Below, in pieces: positions 22,475-33,652 of a stretch of DNA of 64,000 nucleotides. The notes below the pieces were generated by a model that did not search any database, had not been told where the DNA came from, and worked only from the letters and a program-made list of their open reading frames with translations. Made by a program: the position numbers and the translations under genes. The stretch spans positions 682,001 to 746,000 of the forward strand of contig BCKT01000002.1 of the NCBI GenBank assembly GCA_003116875.1, given 5' to 3'. Position 1 is the stretch's first letter; the number at the start of each line of letters is the position of its first letter. This stretch comes from Takashimella koratensis. Taxonomy: Eukaryota > Basidiomycota > Tremellomycetes > Trichosporonales > Tetragoniomycetaceae.

Positions 22475-22891
22475 TTAAGCTAGTCCATCCACCCCTTTGT
22501 CAGCTGACCGTGAGTCCATGACTATCCTGAAGGATACAAGTTCATTCACCATGGACTCCCAGTGGCGCTTGACACCGTCCGAGCCACGCTTGGCAAGTTC
22601 CGGATCATCCTTGACCTCCTGCCACAGTTTGGCCGCTGTGATTTTCTTGACAGCTTCGAGGACCCTGGTTTCTTCACTGCTCGTCCACTTGCGGGGCTTT
22701 TTCTGCGCCTGGGTAAACATGTTGTCAGCAGGCGACAGGACAACATGAGGACTGGAGACGAGGTTGGGTGTTGATGGGCGAGGATGGCTGAGGAGAGCAA
22801 CATTTTCAAGGGAGGGGCGTACTTTGTCGCATGGTTGGGTAAGAGATCCAGTGGAAGGTTTAGCGTCAGAGTTTGGATTGTGCTTGGGCAT
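22475..22891 (-). CDS. Small Myb/SANT-like protein, subgroup B (single repeat)
   Basis: From the ATG at 22891 a Ser/Pro/Thr-rich N-terminus leads into a single Myb/SANT-like repeat: KPRKWTSSEETRVLEAV, a second helix with AAKLWQEV, then GVKRHWESM. The W...EE...L...LW......G...HW pattern matches the gene at 23609. It reads open to 22475. A 46-nt intron (gtgaat...ggtcag, just after the WESM codons) may instead remove part of the tail and end the protein at a TAG near 22480. It is divergent from the 23609 gene. The role is probably nuclear and DNA-binding; the target is unknown. Confidence 0.68.
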   Translation of the reverse strand: MPKHNPNSDAKPSTGSLTQPCDKVRPSLENVALLSHPRPSTPNLVSSPHVVLSPADNMFTQAQKKPRKWTSSEETRVLEAVKKITAAKLWQEVKDDPELAKRGSDGVKRHWESMVNELVSFRIVMDSRSADKGVDGLA

Positions 22892-23608
22892 GGTATTGGC
22901 TGTAGATGAAGTGTAAGGTGTTGTGTGAAAAGCGTGGCAGACAATTTGGGCAAGTTGAGTGAGGGGTAAGGGGAAGAGACAACTTGAGGTCGAGGTGATG
23001 AAGGATGAGTCGAGCGGGGAGTTGTTTGGGCGCTCTGAGGCTGGATAAAAAGTGTGACGCCAGAGTCACGCGTGACGCCGTTTGTGTGCAGGACCATGTT
23101 TGATCTGCGCCCGTCGTCTCCTTTCGAGGGGTCCAGGGCGTTTGGTCTGTTCCTAGATCACAGGTCGGGTCATGGGACCGTCGAGGCCAGTCCCAACGAG
23201 GTAAGATTGTCCTCTCCATCACAGTGGACATGCAGTAATGGCACTTTGACGCCGTGGTCGTTGTGTGGTCCGTCGTATGCCTTTGAGTGTGGCATCCCGC
23301 ACGGATCACCATCATTCGGGCCTACTGTATCAATCAATCAATCCCATACAGACACACCGCCGGGTCACGCAGCAGATAAAAGACACTGTCAATCCGCGTC
23401 AGCGTTACCCTCGTTCTCTGACTCACCAAATCCTACAGCTCCCTCCCGCCCTCGTCTATCCCCCTTCACCTCTTCCCACACACTTCGTACACTGACCGTA
23501 TTCAATCAGATACTTCTCTCCACCCTTCAGCCAACTTCTACCTCACTTTCTCCCTACTTCCCATACCTCAACTCCCCCACACCATCAACTTCAGCCAGAT
23601 CAGCCACC

Positions 23609-24081
23609 ATGCCTGCCGCCAAGCGCGCTTCTGATTCCGATTCTGGCGCCGAGTCCGCCCCCTCGACTCCCAAGAAATCCCGCAACTCCTCTTCAGTGAG
23701 TGCCCACCATTCTTGCCTCCGCCGCAGTTCACATCATGCTCCACACACAACCGTTTCAAGGCCATTCTTTCCCGCACAAGTCACTTACTCAACTCGGCAT
23801 ACAGCCGCGCAAGTGGTCAGACGAAGAGGAAACTCGATTCCTTGCTGCGCTCAACTCGCTCGCTTCATCAGGACTCTGGAAGATACTCAAAGACGACGAG
23901 ATTCTCAAGACCCGCGGGGCCAACGGGGTTAAGGGACATTGGGACGCCTTGGTATGTTTTCCACCTCCTCCCTTGTCTTCATAATGAAAATTCCACAGTC
24001 TGAAGAGCCTGGCGATCAGAGGTTCAAGGTCAACCGCTGATGGGTGATTCGCAGTACAAGAAAATGGGAGGATCCAAGTAA
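23609..24081 (+). CDS. Small Myb/SANT-like protein, subgroup B (single repeat)
   Basis: Three exons. Exon 1 encodes MPAAKRASDSDSGAESAPST and a KKSR basic patch. Exon 2 starts with PRKWSDEEETRFLAALNSL and runs through GLWKILKDDEIL to GVKGHWDAL. Exon 3 adds YKKMGGSK and a stop at 24081. The two introns have gtgagt/catacag and gtatgt/tcgcag borders. This is the cleanest Myb/SANT repeat in the cluster, about 85 residues in total. It shares the core with the gene at 22475 and an MPA start with the subgroup A genes. A GATAAAAG sequence near 23370 may act as a weak TATA element. Confidence 0.75.
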
Positions 24082-24504
24082 TCTCTCGCAAGGGGTCGAA
24101 CAAGGTTTGAAGCCAACTTGACAGTTCGTCGCGAGGAATATGTTTACGTGCACGATGCATGACTTCTCTCTCTCTCGCCTGTCCTAACCGTCGTCCAGTA
24201 CTACAATCCCCACCTACGTTTGCTTCCTAGTCTCAACCTGGGTACCCCTCGCCGCCCATCCGGCGCCTCATCTCACAGTCCCAAACCTCAATGACCCATA
24301 TCCTATTTTGCACCGTCAACACTGATCGATGTGATACACTGCCTGTTATCTCTCACATCTGTACTGTACTCACGCTTCACGTCATCGCCCCAGTACGCAA
24401 ATGATAGATGAGTAAAGAATCATACCAAACCACACGTATTCTTGCTCCAAACCCTAACCCTTCTTGACCCGTGGCACTCGTCTCTTTTGCCTAAGAACAA
24501 CCCC
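24082..24504. other. Convergent 3' region
   Basis: This sequence lies between the stops of the Myb-like gene and the R3H-SUZ gene. It is AT-richer than its surroundings, consistent with two 3' UTRs; no gene is seen. Confidence 0.5.
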
Positions 24505-27500
24505 CTAGTCCCTCCTCACGACCTTGGCGTAGCTTGTTGGCGGTCGGACGGGAGGCCCAATTGATACTCCCGAACTTAGACTGACCGCCGCCAACCTTGC
24601 CTCGATGACGTCGTCCTCGATCATTGATCCAGGTGCTGATACCGATGACGCGGATGCTGATTCCGATGTCGATGAAGGGATTGACGAAGACACCGCTGCT
24701 GCGCTGTTGGTTGTTGACGAGATGGCCGAGACCGGGGACGCGTGGTTGCCTGGCCCTGAAGGTCCCGATGGAGCTGTCCCAGTCGAAGGTGACGGAATAC
24801 CCGTCGACAGAGGCTGGGGGACGATAGGGGTGCTCGCGAGACCCCCAGCGGGCGCGGACATCACTGGTGTCGGGGTACTGCTGATTGGTGTCCGCGAGTG
24901 ATTGACGGGGGACGCCCCTGGTGTCTGCCCGTGGTTTTGGCCGTGATTGTGCCCTTGGGCAGAAGTCGACGGCCGGGGAGCCGACGGGTCAAACAGCGCC
25001 AACGTCCTTGAACTCGGCATGCGACGAGGAAAGTCCGGGTCCAGGTCCTGCTGCGACGGTGGTGGACCCGGCGTCTTGCTTGGGTTAGGAGGGGGAGGCT
25101 GGACGTGTGACGTCTGTGGGCTTTGGCGGGTGGGGATAGCGACAGATACAGGAGGTGGGTTGACCCTGCTCGCGCGGATCGTGTCACCCGCTAGAGGCTG
25201 GCCGTTCCTGCTGGCCCCGTTCCACACGCAATCTCGACTGGACCCAAGACTCTCCCTTATTCCTCCTGCACTCACTGCTCCACCCCCACCCCCTCCGCCA
25301 CTACTGCTCCCGCCTGAACTCCCTGTGCCTCGAGACTTGGCCTTCTCAACCTGCATCGGCTCCGCGTTCGTCCCGTTCCGCGCCAACGGCGGGAAATCCG
25401 TCTGACTCGCTTCCGAAGCACCGGTGACTGATCCTGGTCCCGACCCGCCCGGGTTGGGCATGGGTGAAGGGTGGTATGGGACATTGTTGGCTGCCCAGTC
25501 AGGGCGCTGAGGGAGAGGGTGTTGACCCGCTTGAGGCTGGGTGATGTTGATTGATGACGCCTTGCGCGATGATCGCGACGATGTCGTCGATGCTTGCGAC
25601 TGGAATTCGTTAGTTGAACACTTTCTCAATCCCAAACTCTCGCCAGTGCTCACCGGACTTTGGCCCCTTCCACGCCTCGTTTCTCCCGCACCTAAACTCG
25701 TCATCCCCGTGAACGCGCCTCCTTGCCCCTTGAGCGGTTTCTGTCTGTACCCATGCTGCCCTCCCGTCGGGTACATGACGCCGAGCCTCACACTGCTCGC
25801 GGCACTGCGTGTGCTTGTTGTCGACCCGCGCGAGTGCGGGCGTGACTGCCCGTCACCGTACGACCGAGACGACATGGATGACGACGCCGAGCTGTGCGGG
25901 TGCATCCCCGGCCGCACGGGCGTCGGCTGAACCAACGGCAGCTGTGATTGCGACTGCGACGGTTGCGGTGCTGGTTGGTGAGTCTGGTAGGTTTGTTGGT
26001 ACATTGGTTGATGTGGTTGTGGGATCGGTCCGGCTGGTGGTGGTGCAGCCGATGGATGTTGAGGATACTGGTGCAGGTGGTGTTGTTGATGTTGCTGATG
26101 TTGGTGTTGAGTCGGAATATGAGTGAACGGCGCAGGTGGGTTGTAAGGCATGCCCTGGGTGATGGACGGCATCATGCCATGACCTGGAACGAGCGGAGCG
26201 CCGTTGGGGTATGTCCACCCTACAGCGCCATTGCTGCCACTGGGTCCCTGTGCCATCTGCTGCTGCTGCCACACCCCGATGCCGTACCCGCCCGGCTGCC
26301 CCATGTGGCCCAGGTATGCCCCACCGCCGTTGATGTAAGCGTCCATCGACATGTATTGGCCTCCTCCTTGATGCTGCCCCTGGTGTGGCGGTGGCATCAG
26401 CGCTTGTGAGTGCTGCTGGTGCTGAGCGGGGTACGCCATGCCCTGGTATTGCGGGTAGACCGGGTACGAGACTCCCCCTGTCGAAGGGTATGCGTATGCT
26501 GCCGCCGACGTGCCGACGTTGGCTGGGCCCGGCGTTGTCTGTCGGTCTTTCGGAAGGTTGTACAGAGAAGGGTACGGAACCTCGAAATCTCCGCTGTACG
26601 TATGCCGTGGAACGGGATCGGGTTCGTCGTCATTCTCTGTCCGTCTCGACACGGTACTTGATGGCGCTGAGGGTTCCTCTTCCGCCTCCTCGTCGTCGCC
26701 GTAGATTCGTCTCCGCGCGAGTTTGTACGCCAACTGCTTCTCCTCGAGCGTCTTGATCTTGGTCGAAGATGAAGACCCTTCGCCATTCTCTCCGTCTTCT
26801 CCCGATGCTGATGTCGAGCGAGAAACGTCCCCGTTGCCCGGTGCGCGCAGCATGATGCGAAATTGTTGCGGTGGTGATGCTGCTCGCGGTACCAACGTCG
26901 CGAGTTGTAAATCGACACTGAAATAAGGTTAGCAGAAAGAAAAAGATGTATGTTCAAACTTTACGTACGCCTTGCAATCGAGCGACCCGAGCACACCCAA
27001 AAGCATGGTCCCCTCTGGCCCCGGAACGGCTTTGAGGCCATACCACTCTGCGGCCTTGTACACGAGCATGCGCTGGTACGTGCTTGTTGGGGTGTTGTCC
27101 AGTGCTCGCGGGTATCTCAAATCCGGGTAAGGCAAGATGTACGATGCGAAGGACGACGAATTGGGTTCGGTTCCCTCGTTCTCATGCTCGATCGCCGTAG
27201 CTACGAACGCCTCCATCTCTTTGCTGACCAAGATGAGAAACAGCCGGTCTTTGCTTGACAGTGCGTTCTTCAATTGGTCTTCTCCTTGTAGCGATCCAAG
27301 ACCAATTTCGGCTGACGGCGCAAGCGTTGATGCCCCTGCAGGTGGTGCGGGTGTTGCCGATGCCGCATGGCTGATGGACGATGCTGTCGTTGCGTTGGGC
27401 GAAGCGAAAGCGCTGCTGCTGGTTGGTGCGAGCGATTCGGGGTAGGTCGATGGGGATTTGGGAGAGTTTGGCCTGGAGATGGTTCAGCAAGGGGAACGCT

Positions 27501-28175
27501 TCGTAAGATCTCAGACCTACCCATTGGACACTGTGAGCGCTGGGCTCGGGGACCGATCGTCATCGTCATCGGTTGCTTCGACAGCCTCGGGCAGCTGTTT
27601 CGATGGAGCTGGTTGTGCATCGATCGTCGATCCGGTAGTCCCACTTGGACCGGCCCCATTGCTCGGGCTCACCACTTTACCGCCGTTCAAAGGCAGCGTC
27701 GACCCGGACGCTGCTCCAGAGACTGCCTCCACCAATGCTGTCATCTGCGGCTGAAGTGACATTGCGCCTGGTCGCGGTGTCAAGAGGGTTGGGGATGATA
27801 CGCTTGGGCGGGGGACTGAAGCAGTAGTCGGGATAAGGTTGGGTGGGACGGAAGGGGAGGCGGAAGGCGTGGTCAGCGTGGTCAGCGTGGGGACGAAAGT
27901 TGGGCAAAGGTGGTGTGGGCCGTGCCGCGCTCGGGCGAGTGTGGGAGGGACGATAGGAGAAGCAGAAGTGGATGATATGAATGATGTAGAGAGGTAGACG
28001 ATGAATGTAGTTTCCAAGCTGTGCAAATGACGGCGCAGCGGAGGTGGAATAGGGAGAAGATGGGGTTCAAAGGAAGTGTGTTTGCTGGAGGCAAGGCGAC
28101 GGACCGGTAACGGTCAAGTGACAACGGGGAGTGATTGTCAAACTCGGACTCACCTGGACCTGTCGTCACGGACAT
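24505..28175 (-). CDS. R3H and SUZ domain RNA-binding protein
   Basis: This is a cytoplasmic-type RNA-binding protein. The R3H domain spans 26960-27270: LKNALSSKDRLFLILVSKEM, then TSTYQRMLVYKAAEWYGLK. The next exon begins with the SUZ motif (FRIMLRAPGNGD, then KIKTLEEKQLAYKLARRRIYG). After that come ~700 residues of low complexity: acidic, then Gln/His/Pro/Tyr-rich (25900-26500), then Ser/Pro-rich, ending SYAKVVRRD. The layout is that of R3HDM/ARPP21-type proteins and yeast Rbs1, linked to mRNA and RNA polymerase III control. I prefer an ATG at 28175 with a 22-nt exon (MSVTTGP) and a 338-nt intron to 27815, which joins in frame. The fallback start is the ATG at 27762. At least four exons are present. 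Confidence 0.85.
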
Positions 28176-29132
28176 GAGCTATGCAGCGGGTACCGAGGGC
28201 AGTGATGGGTGGGTCTGAGTGCTGAGCAGTCGGGTCGTGCCGACTTTTGGTCTGAGGAGTAGAGGGTGGGAATCAAGGTTGAAGGTTGGGTGAGGGGGTG
28301 AGGAATAGAGAGACCGAGGACCGAGACCCGGGGAACACGTCACGTCCCGTTAGAAATGGCCGACGAGGAAGACGCAAGATGCGAACGCGACCGAGGCGGG
28401 CGAGAGAGAGGACGGTGATGGAGGGAGAGTAAGGAGGTGGTATGGGGGCTATCTGCAGCTCGAGGTGAGGAGGTGGAGTATGAGCATGAGGTAGGATGGG
28501 TGGGAGGTGGATGGTGGATGGATGGAGGTTGGGTCGTGGACGGGGACAGACGGTGAGACGAGGTTGCTTGGAACGGGATTAAGAAATGGGAGGATCGGCT
28601 GATTAGGAAGGGGGAAAGGGATTAGACTCGAGTTTGAAATGCACATGAGACGGCGCGTGGCACAGGCTGCTGGACTGCGCTCAGCATACGACACCGCTGG
28701 CCCCGTACTGGACTGTACCTGGGGGATTTCTCCGTCCACGCTGATCAGGTGCAAGCAAGTGCAGCCGCAGCAGCCCGCTGACCACGACACGTTTGGGTCC
28801 AATTGCGCTGGAATCTAGCCCACCACCCGGTTCCGCCGGGACGCCATGACCCTCTCACCGTCTCTTTCCTCTTCCCACCGACCCATGATGCTCACTTTTC
28901 ACAACTCAAGCTGGCGCAACCCTTCATCACGCTGTACATTGAACTGAAGACTACACCTACTGCCATTACCATCGTTACACTGTCCCGAGACTGCGATGCG
29001 CATAATAAACGGGAACTGGGGAATCGTTATAAATGAGAGAGACGAACGAGATGACCAAGGGGGATGCGGGGGTATATCTAAATGTCCATACGCCTTCCTC
29101 TCCTACGTCCCACACTTTGCTGGCGACACTAC
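28176..29132. promoter_or_regulatory. Upstream region of the R3H-SUZ gene and 3' flank of the sirtuin
   Basis: Nearly 1 kb without a recognised gene. The part near 28200-28600 is purine-rich on the plus strand, as expected for the pyrimidine-rich leader of a minus-strand gene. Frames here show no motifs. Confidence 0.45.
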
Positions 29133-31017
29133 CTACGCCTGCACCTGAACCGCCTGCCTCCGCCTCGTTGGCAACGCAGGCACTGCGTTCTCCTTGTCGC
29201 TCTCACGGACCGCTGCTGCCGCCTTGGCCTTGCTCTTCGCTGCTGCTCCTCTCAACGGCTTAACCGGTGCTGCCAAACTCTTCCCCACCCCACTCTCGGC
29301 GCCGAACAGGTCCTCCACTGCGGCCGCGGTGGCCCGGGCGGTGGTGTTCTTCCCACTTGCGAGTTTGAGGGGACCGACAGCGTCGATGCTGGCAGAGGGC
29401 TTGCGCGGGCTGGTGAAGAGGTTGCCGGACCCTCGGACGGGGGTAAGGCCAGTGACGGGTGGGGCTGGGCCAGACTTGTTCTTCTTGACAGGAGTCTCGC
29501 CAGGGACGTGCGCTCGGCGCTTGCTCGGTGAGACAGGCGGGGTAGGCAGAGTAGTCGCTGCCTCGTCGGTGGAGGTGGGGGCGTCGATCTCCTCGGGTGG
29601 TGGGGAAGACGAAGGGGGTTCGATCGCATCCGAACCAGGCGAAGACTGTGATGGTGGAGGAGTAGGCAGGTGGGTGAATGGCTGCCTCGAGTCTGCCCAT
29701 TGTCAGCAATGCAACGCGAAATATCTCATTCCCTTCCCTTCCGAACCACTTACCTTTCTTCCCCGCCTTGATTTTGCTCTTGCTGATAGGGACGACATCT
29801 CCATCGAGGATAGTCTGGATTTCCCAATCCTGCGGTCTGACGCGTTTCCATTCCTCCTCCACCTTATCCACCCACTTGTCCGTCTCTCCTTCCACATGAA
29901 CATCAATCACCCCTTCCCACTCTTTACTCGGTGCCGTCGCGTTGACAAAAACGACGATCCCTCGCTTGTCATGAACGACGCGTGCAAAGTCCTTGACGAG
30001 TCGTTTCAGGCCATGAACTTTGAGGGAAGTACCCATGATAAGGAGGATGTCGGGACCTCGACGCATGTCGTGGCTTTGGAGCGCACCGATATCGTCGCCG
30101 AGAGGGTGAGGCTCATCGTAGAGGACAATCGAGGGGCGCAAGGTGCCGATTGGCGTTGCTCGTGCCGCGCGAGACAGGCGTGATGAGCCTGTGTTGGTTA
30201 GTATGGCTCGCTCGAGGTAGTTCAAGGGGAAGAGGGTGATGAGGATGGACAGACTCAGAGTGATGAGAGGAAGCGCGGAATCTCCACTTACACCTCTCCA
30301 CGCATGCTGGGCAGTCTGGCGCGTCCCCATTCCTAAACTCCTCAACCCACTCCGTCTTTGCCTCATAATCCTTCATACACAACACACACCGAACCCTGCC
30401 CAGATCGCCATGCAGCTCCACATTCCTCGTTCCATTCTTCTTCAACCCTTTCCCTCTACCTCCACTCTCGAGCCCGATCCGTCGTTCGAGTCCGTCCACG
30501 TTTTGTGTGTAGCTACGGAGCAGCTTGCCCTTGTTCTCGAGGCGGGCGATGAAGTGGTGTGTCCGGGTAGGTTGGGCAGCGGTGCATGCCCGAGAGAGCT
30601 CGGCGATGAATGTGTAGAAGAGGGAAGTGGTCTCGGGGTTTTGGAAGAGACCGGAGGAGAAGAGATCTTTGCCAGTGACGAAGGCGTTGGGGTAGCGGGC
30701 TTTCACGAGGGCGTAGAGACCGTTCTCGGAGCGAAAGTCCTACAATTTGCGAGGGAAGAGCGGAGAAGCGTTAGGAGAGGATCATGGGAAGAGAGAAGGT
30801 CAGCACACGATCGGGTCGAGTTTGAGAATTGATTTGGATGGAGATTAGTTCTTTGGAAGAAACGTACCGGGATGCCACTGGAGCAACTGATGCCAGCCCC
30901 GCTAACAACAACGACCTTCTTCGCCTTGGCTATCCGTACATTGACATCGGTCATTGCGCGGCGGGCATGCACGTCGCCCGTTTCGATGCTTGCGAGAGGA
31001 ATATGTTGGATGGGCAT
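29133..31017 (-). CDS. Sirtuin, NAD-dependent deacetylase of the HST3/HST4 type
   Basis: This is a Sir2-family deacetylase. The NAD-binding signature VVVSGAGISCSSGIPDFRS is split by an intron (30745-30900). YTQNVDGLE at ~30500 provides the catalytic loop; the active-site His lies in VELHGDL at ~30420. CVLCMKDY and CPACVERC supply the four zinc cysteines, and ILLIMGTSLKVHGLK plus VFVNATAP complete the Rossmann fold. The order and the short substrate-facing insert fit fungal HST3/HST4, which remove H3K56 acetylation and protect genome stability. A ~190-residue Ser/Pro/Ala-rich tail ends at 29133 with basic clusters. The ATG at 31017 (MPIQHIPLASIETG) has a TATA element 135 bp upstream. At least four exons. 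The HST3/4 assignment is less sure than the Sir2 one. Confidence 0.88.
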
Positions 31018-31149
31018 GGTGTGGGAAGGAAGGGTTGAATGGAGATGAGATGGGATGGGAGATTGGGAGATGAAAGATGAATGAAGATGGGCGGTTGTTT
31101 GTTGTGCTTGATGGGTTTCCATTTCAGCAAAATCAAAGCCAGGCGCGTC

Positions 31150-31158
31150 ATTATAAAT
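31150..31158 (-). promoter_or_regulatory. TATA-like element of the sirtuin gene
   Basis: ATTTATAAT on the minus strand about 135 bp before the ATG at 31017. A second AT-rich word (TTTAAATA) lies just upstream. Confidence 0.4.
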
Positions 31159-31487
31159 GGGGGCAGTATTTAAATTCCCGTTCGTCACATTAGGGAGAGA
31201 GACTGTGGCGTGGCTCTCTTCACTGCTTCACTCCACTCCCTCCCTCCCCTCCCTGACAGTCTCGTAAATCATAATGTCCATGCTGGTAAAAAGCGGTATC
31301 AAGTGGTCCAGCACACAGCCCGTGGTTGGTATTAGGTATAACGCAGACGGGGATAACTAGACACATTGGCCTGGAAGCGTGTGCTGGGTGAGGTAGAAGA
31401 AGGGAGTGGAGGGGCGTTAAGACTACTAATGTTCACATCGTCGAGGGGTGTCTCCATCGTGATATATCAACACGTCTGTTCTCGAGA

Positions 31488-33652
31488 TCACAGCAACGAG
31501 AACACCAGGCCACCGACAAGCAAGACAGCGGGAAAGGCGATCCCGGTAGTCGAGCCAGACGCCTTGCTCGAGGTCGCCGCGTTCGAGCCCGTGGTCGTGC
31601 TGGCCCCCGACCCGCTGGACGAGGCCGATGAAGATGACGACGACGACGAGGTAGAGGAAGACGACGACGAGTTGGCGCGAGCCGCGACGTAGGTCGCAAA
31701 GTCTGGGAAAGTATAGTTGGTCTCGACATATGGGGTAGTCTCGTTGAGCGCGACGGTGATAGGCACGATGTGGTTAAACGCGGCTTTGATGGACGGGTAG
31801 TAGTTCATCATCTCCTGCATCGTGTAGTTGGCTGTGGGTGGGTGAGGAGGAAGGTAAAGGAAGGTCACATTGTCAGCACAGCGAAAATCAAGGAATGGCT
31901 GAGAGCAGTGGTCAAGTCACACTCACTGAGCTCGTGGTTGAGAACAATCGGGCCGTGGCTGGTGTACGTCCCGTTCATAGTCTTGTTGATGATCGCCTGA
32001 TAGTTGAGGTTGACGTCCTCGGGGGTAACACCGTCGCCAGCCGCCTCCTTCCAGTCGGACTGCGGCGTGGTCAGCGCTGTCTATCTGTCAAGGGTGTCTA
32101 TGTATCTCGCTTCGTCTGAAATTGCGCAGCCACTGGGCACGGAGCAAGAACAGGGTAGAGCCCCAACTCACAGTGTCATCGGACCAGATGATGGTAGTGA
32201 GGTTGAGGTTGGCAGCGATCATACGGACACGGTTGTCCACATCACCGTAAGGCGGTCGCCAGCACTTTGGCGTAATACCAAGGACCGCCTTGAGCAGTTT
32301 CCGAGTGTAGTACAACTCTGCGAATACCTCGTCGTTGGTGAGAGCGGTCATGTAGCTATCGCACAATCAGCATCGGTATCTTCCAACTGGCTCGAACTGA
32401 GCCGAGAGAGATGCCGCAAAGTCACCGCGAGTCGCCAAGCTCCAGACTCACCGATGAGACCAAGTGTGTACGCAGATTTGGTGGCCGTCGGCAACACCAC
32501 GCAGCGCCTGCAACGACCAGTCGAGGACGTTACTTCCGATGTAGAACCTGCAGGGAATTAATCAGCTGCGAGTTTTCCTCCAGCGAACAAGTCTCCTTTT
32601 GCCAAGACGCAGGCGGTGTAAAAACTCCGTGGTCACTGCGGACCACCTCACGCGTCTGACACTACCCCAATGAACGTCTCCCAACCCACAAACCTCGCGC
32701 AGGCCATCAAAGTCACCCTAAAGTGCCTTGCCTACAGTTTCAGACCGCACCTCCTCGTACGGGCCCAAAAAGCAAACCCCCAAACTTCTGATAGGATTCC
32801 GTATTCCACTCACATGGTCGCCAGCTGGTTCTCCTGCTGCAGGAAGTCGTACAATGCATTGTGCGAGCAATTGGGTCCGTCGTCGAAACCGAACCCCCAG
32901 GTCATCGGCTCCGGCACGCTGATCTTGATGTCAACATCTGATGTTCTCCTAGGGATTGGAGCGGCAAACAGGGAGGGGAGATGATGAGCCTGCTTACGTT
33001 GAGATATCCGCTGCGAGACCTGTGCTAGCTGCGGGAGTTGTGCACTTGTTCCAAGACCACCAACAATCTGGGTCAGTCGAGTTGTAAGAGACACCAGTAA
33101 AGTTGCCGGCAGAGGTCCCGTGTGGGACGTCGTTGGGGAGCGCAGCATTGACGGTCGCGTTGATAGTAGCGAAGAGGTCGGTGGCTTCAGTGTCGCCAGA
33201 GACAATGGTGGCAATCGTCCATCCCGGTGGGTACTCGGACTCGATCTCGACCACGGGCTCGTACGAGTAGATGGTGCACTCGGTCCCGATGTCTGCGGGG
33301 AGTGAGGGAAGGGTGTTCGAAGAGTGTAAGGAGAGGAGGAGAGAAGTGGAGAGAAGGGAACAAAGAGTGTCAGTATGAGAAGCTTGTGGCGTTCTGGGAG
33401 TCTCGGGTAGAGGCCATTTCGACTCAGAGCTTGGTTACCTCTAGTCCAACACGTACCCAGGATCTGGGCCTCACTGGCCTCTGTCATCGTCGTCTGCCTC
33501 CTTCCCAAGGCACCTCGCGGGACGACGGTCCCGTCACGACGAACGAGCGGTCCGCCAACGTTTCGGTTGATCAGTTCTTGCCCGCTGCATCCTGGGTGGG
33601 CCGAGGCAAGGGAGGCAGCAAAGAGGAGGGTGGACACGGCGAGCGCGGCCAT
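31488..33652 (-). CDS. GPI-anchored chitin deacetylase (polysaccharide deacetylase, CE4)
   Basis: A secreted cell-wall enzyme that converts chitin to chitosan. A signal peptide is clear (MAALAVSTLLFAASLASAHP). The NodB/CE4 motifs appear in order across short exons: FGFDDGPNCSHN (~32890, DD catalytic/metal pair), HTWSH (~32445, metal His), RPPYGDVDNRVR (~32250), IIWSDDTSDWK (~32180 and 32060) and IVLNHEL (~31945). Several N-glycosylation sequons occur. The C-terminus is a Ser-rich spacer followed by a hydrophobic tail (TTGIAFPAVLLVGGLVFSLL), a standard GPI signal. The overall plan matches the Cda/MP98 proteins of Cryptococcus. At least seven exons. The ATG at 33652 is fixed by the signal peptide. 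Confidence 0.93.
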
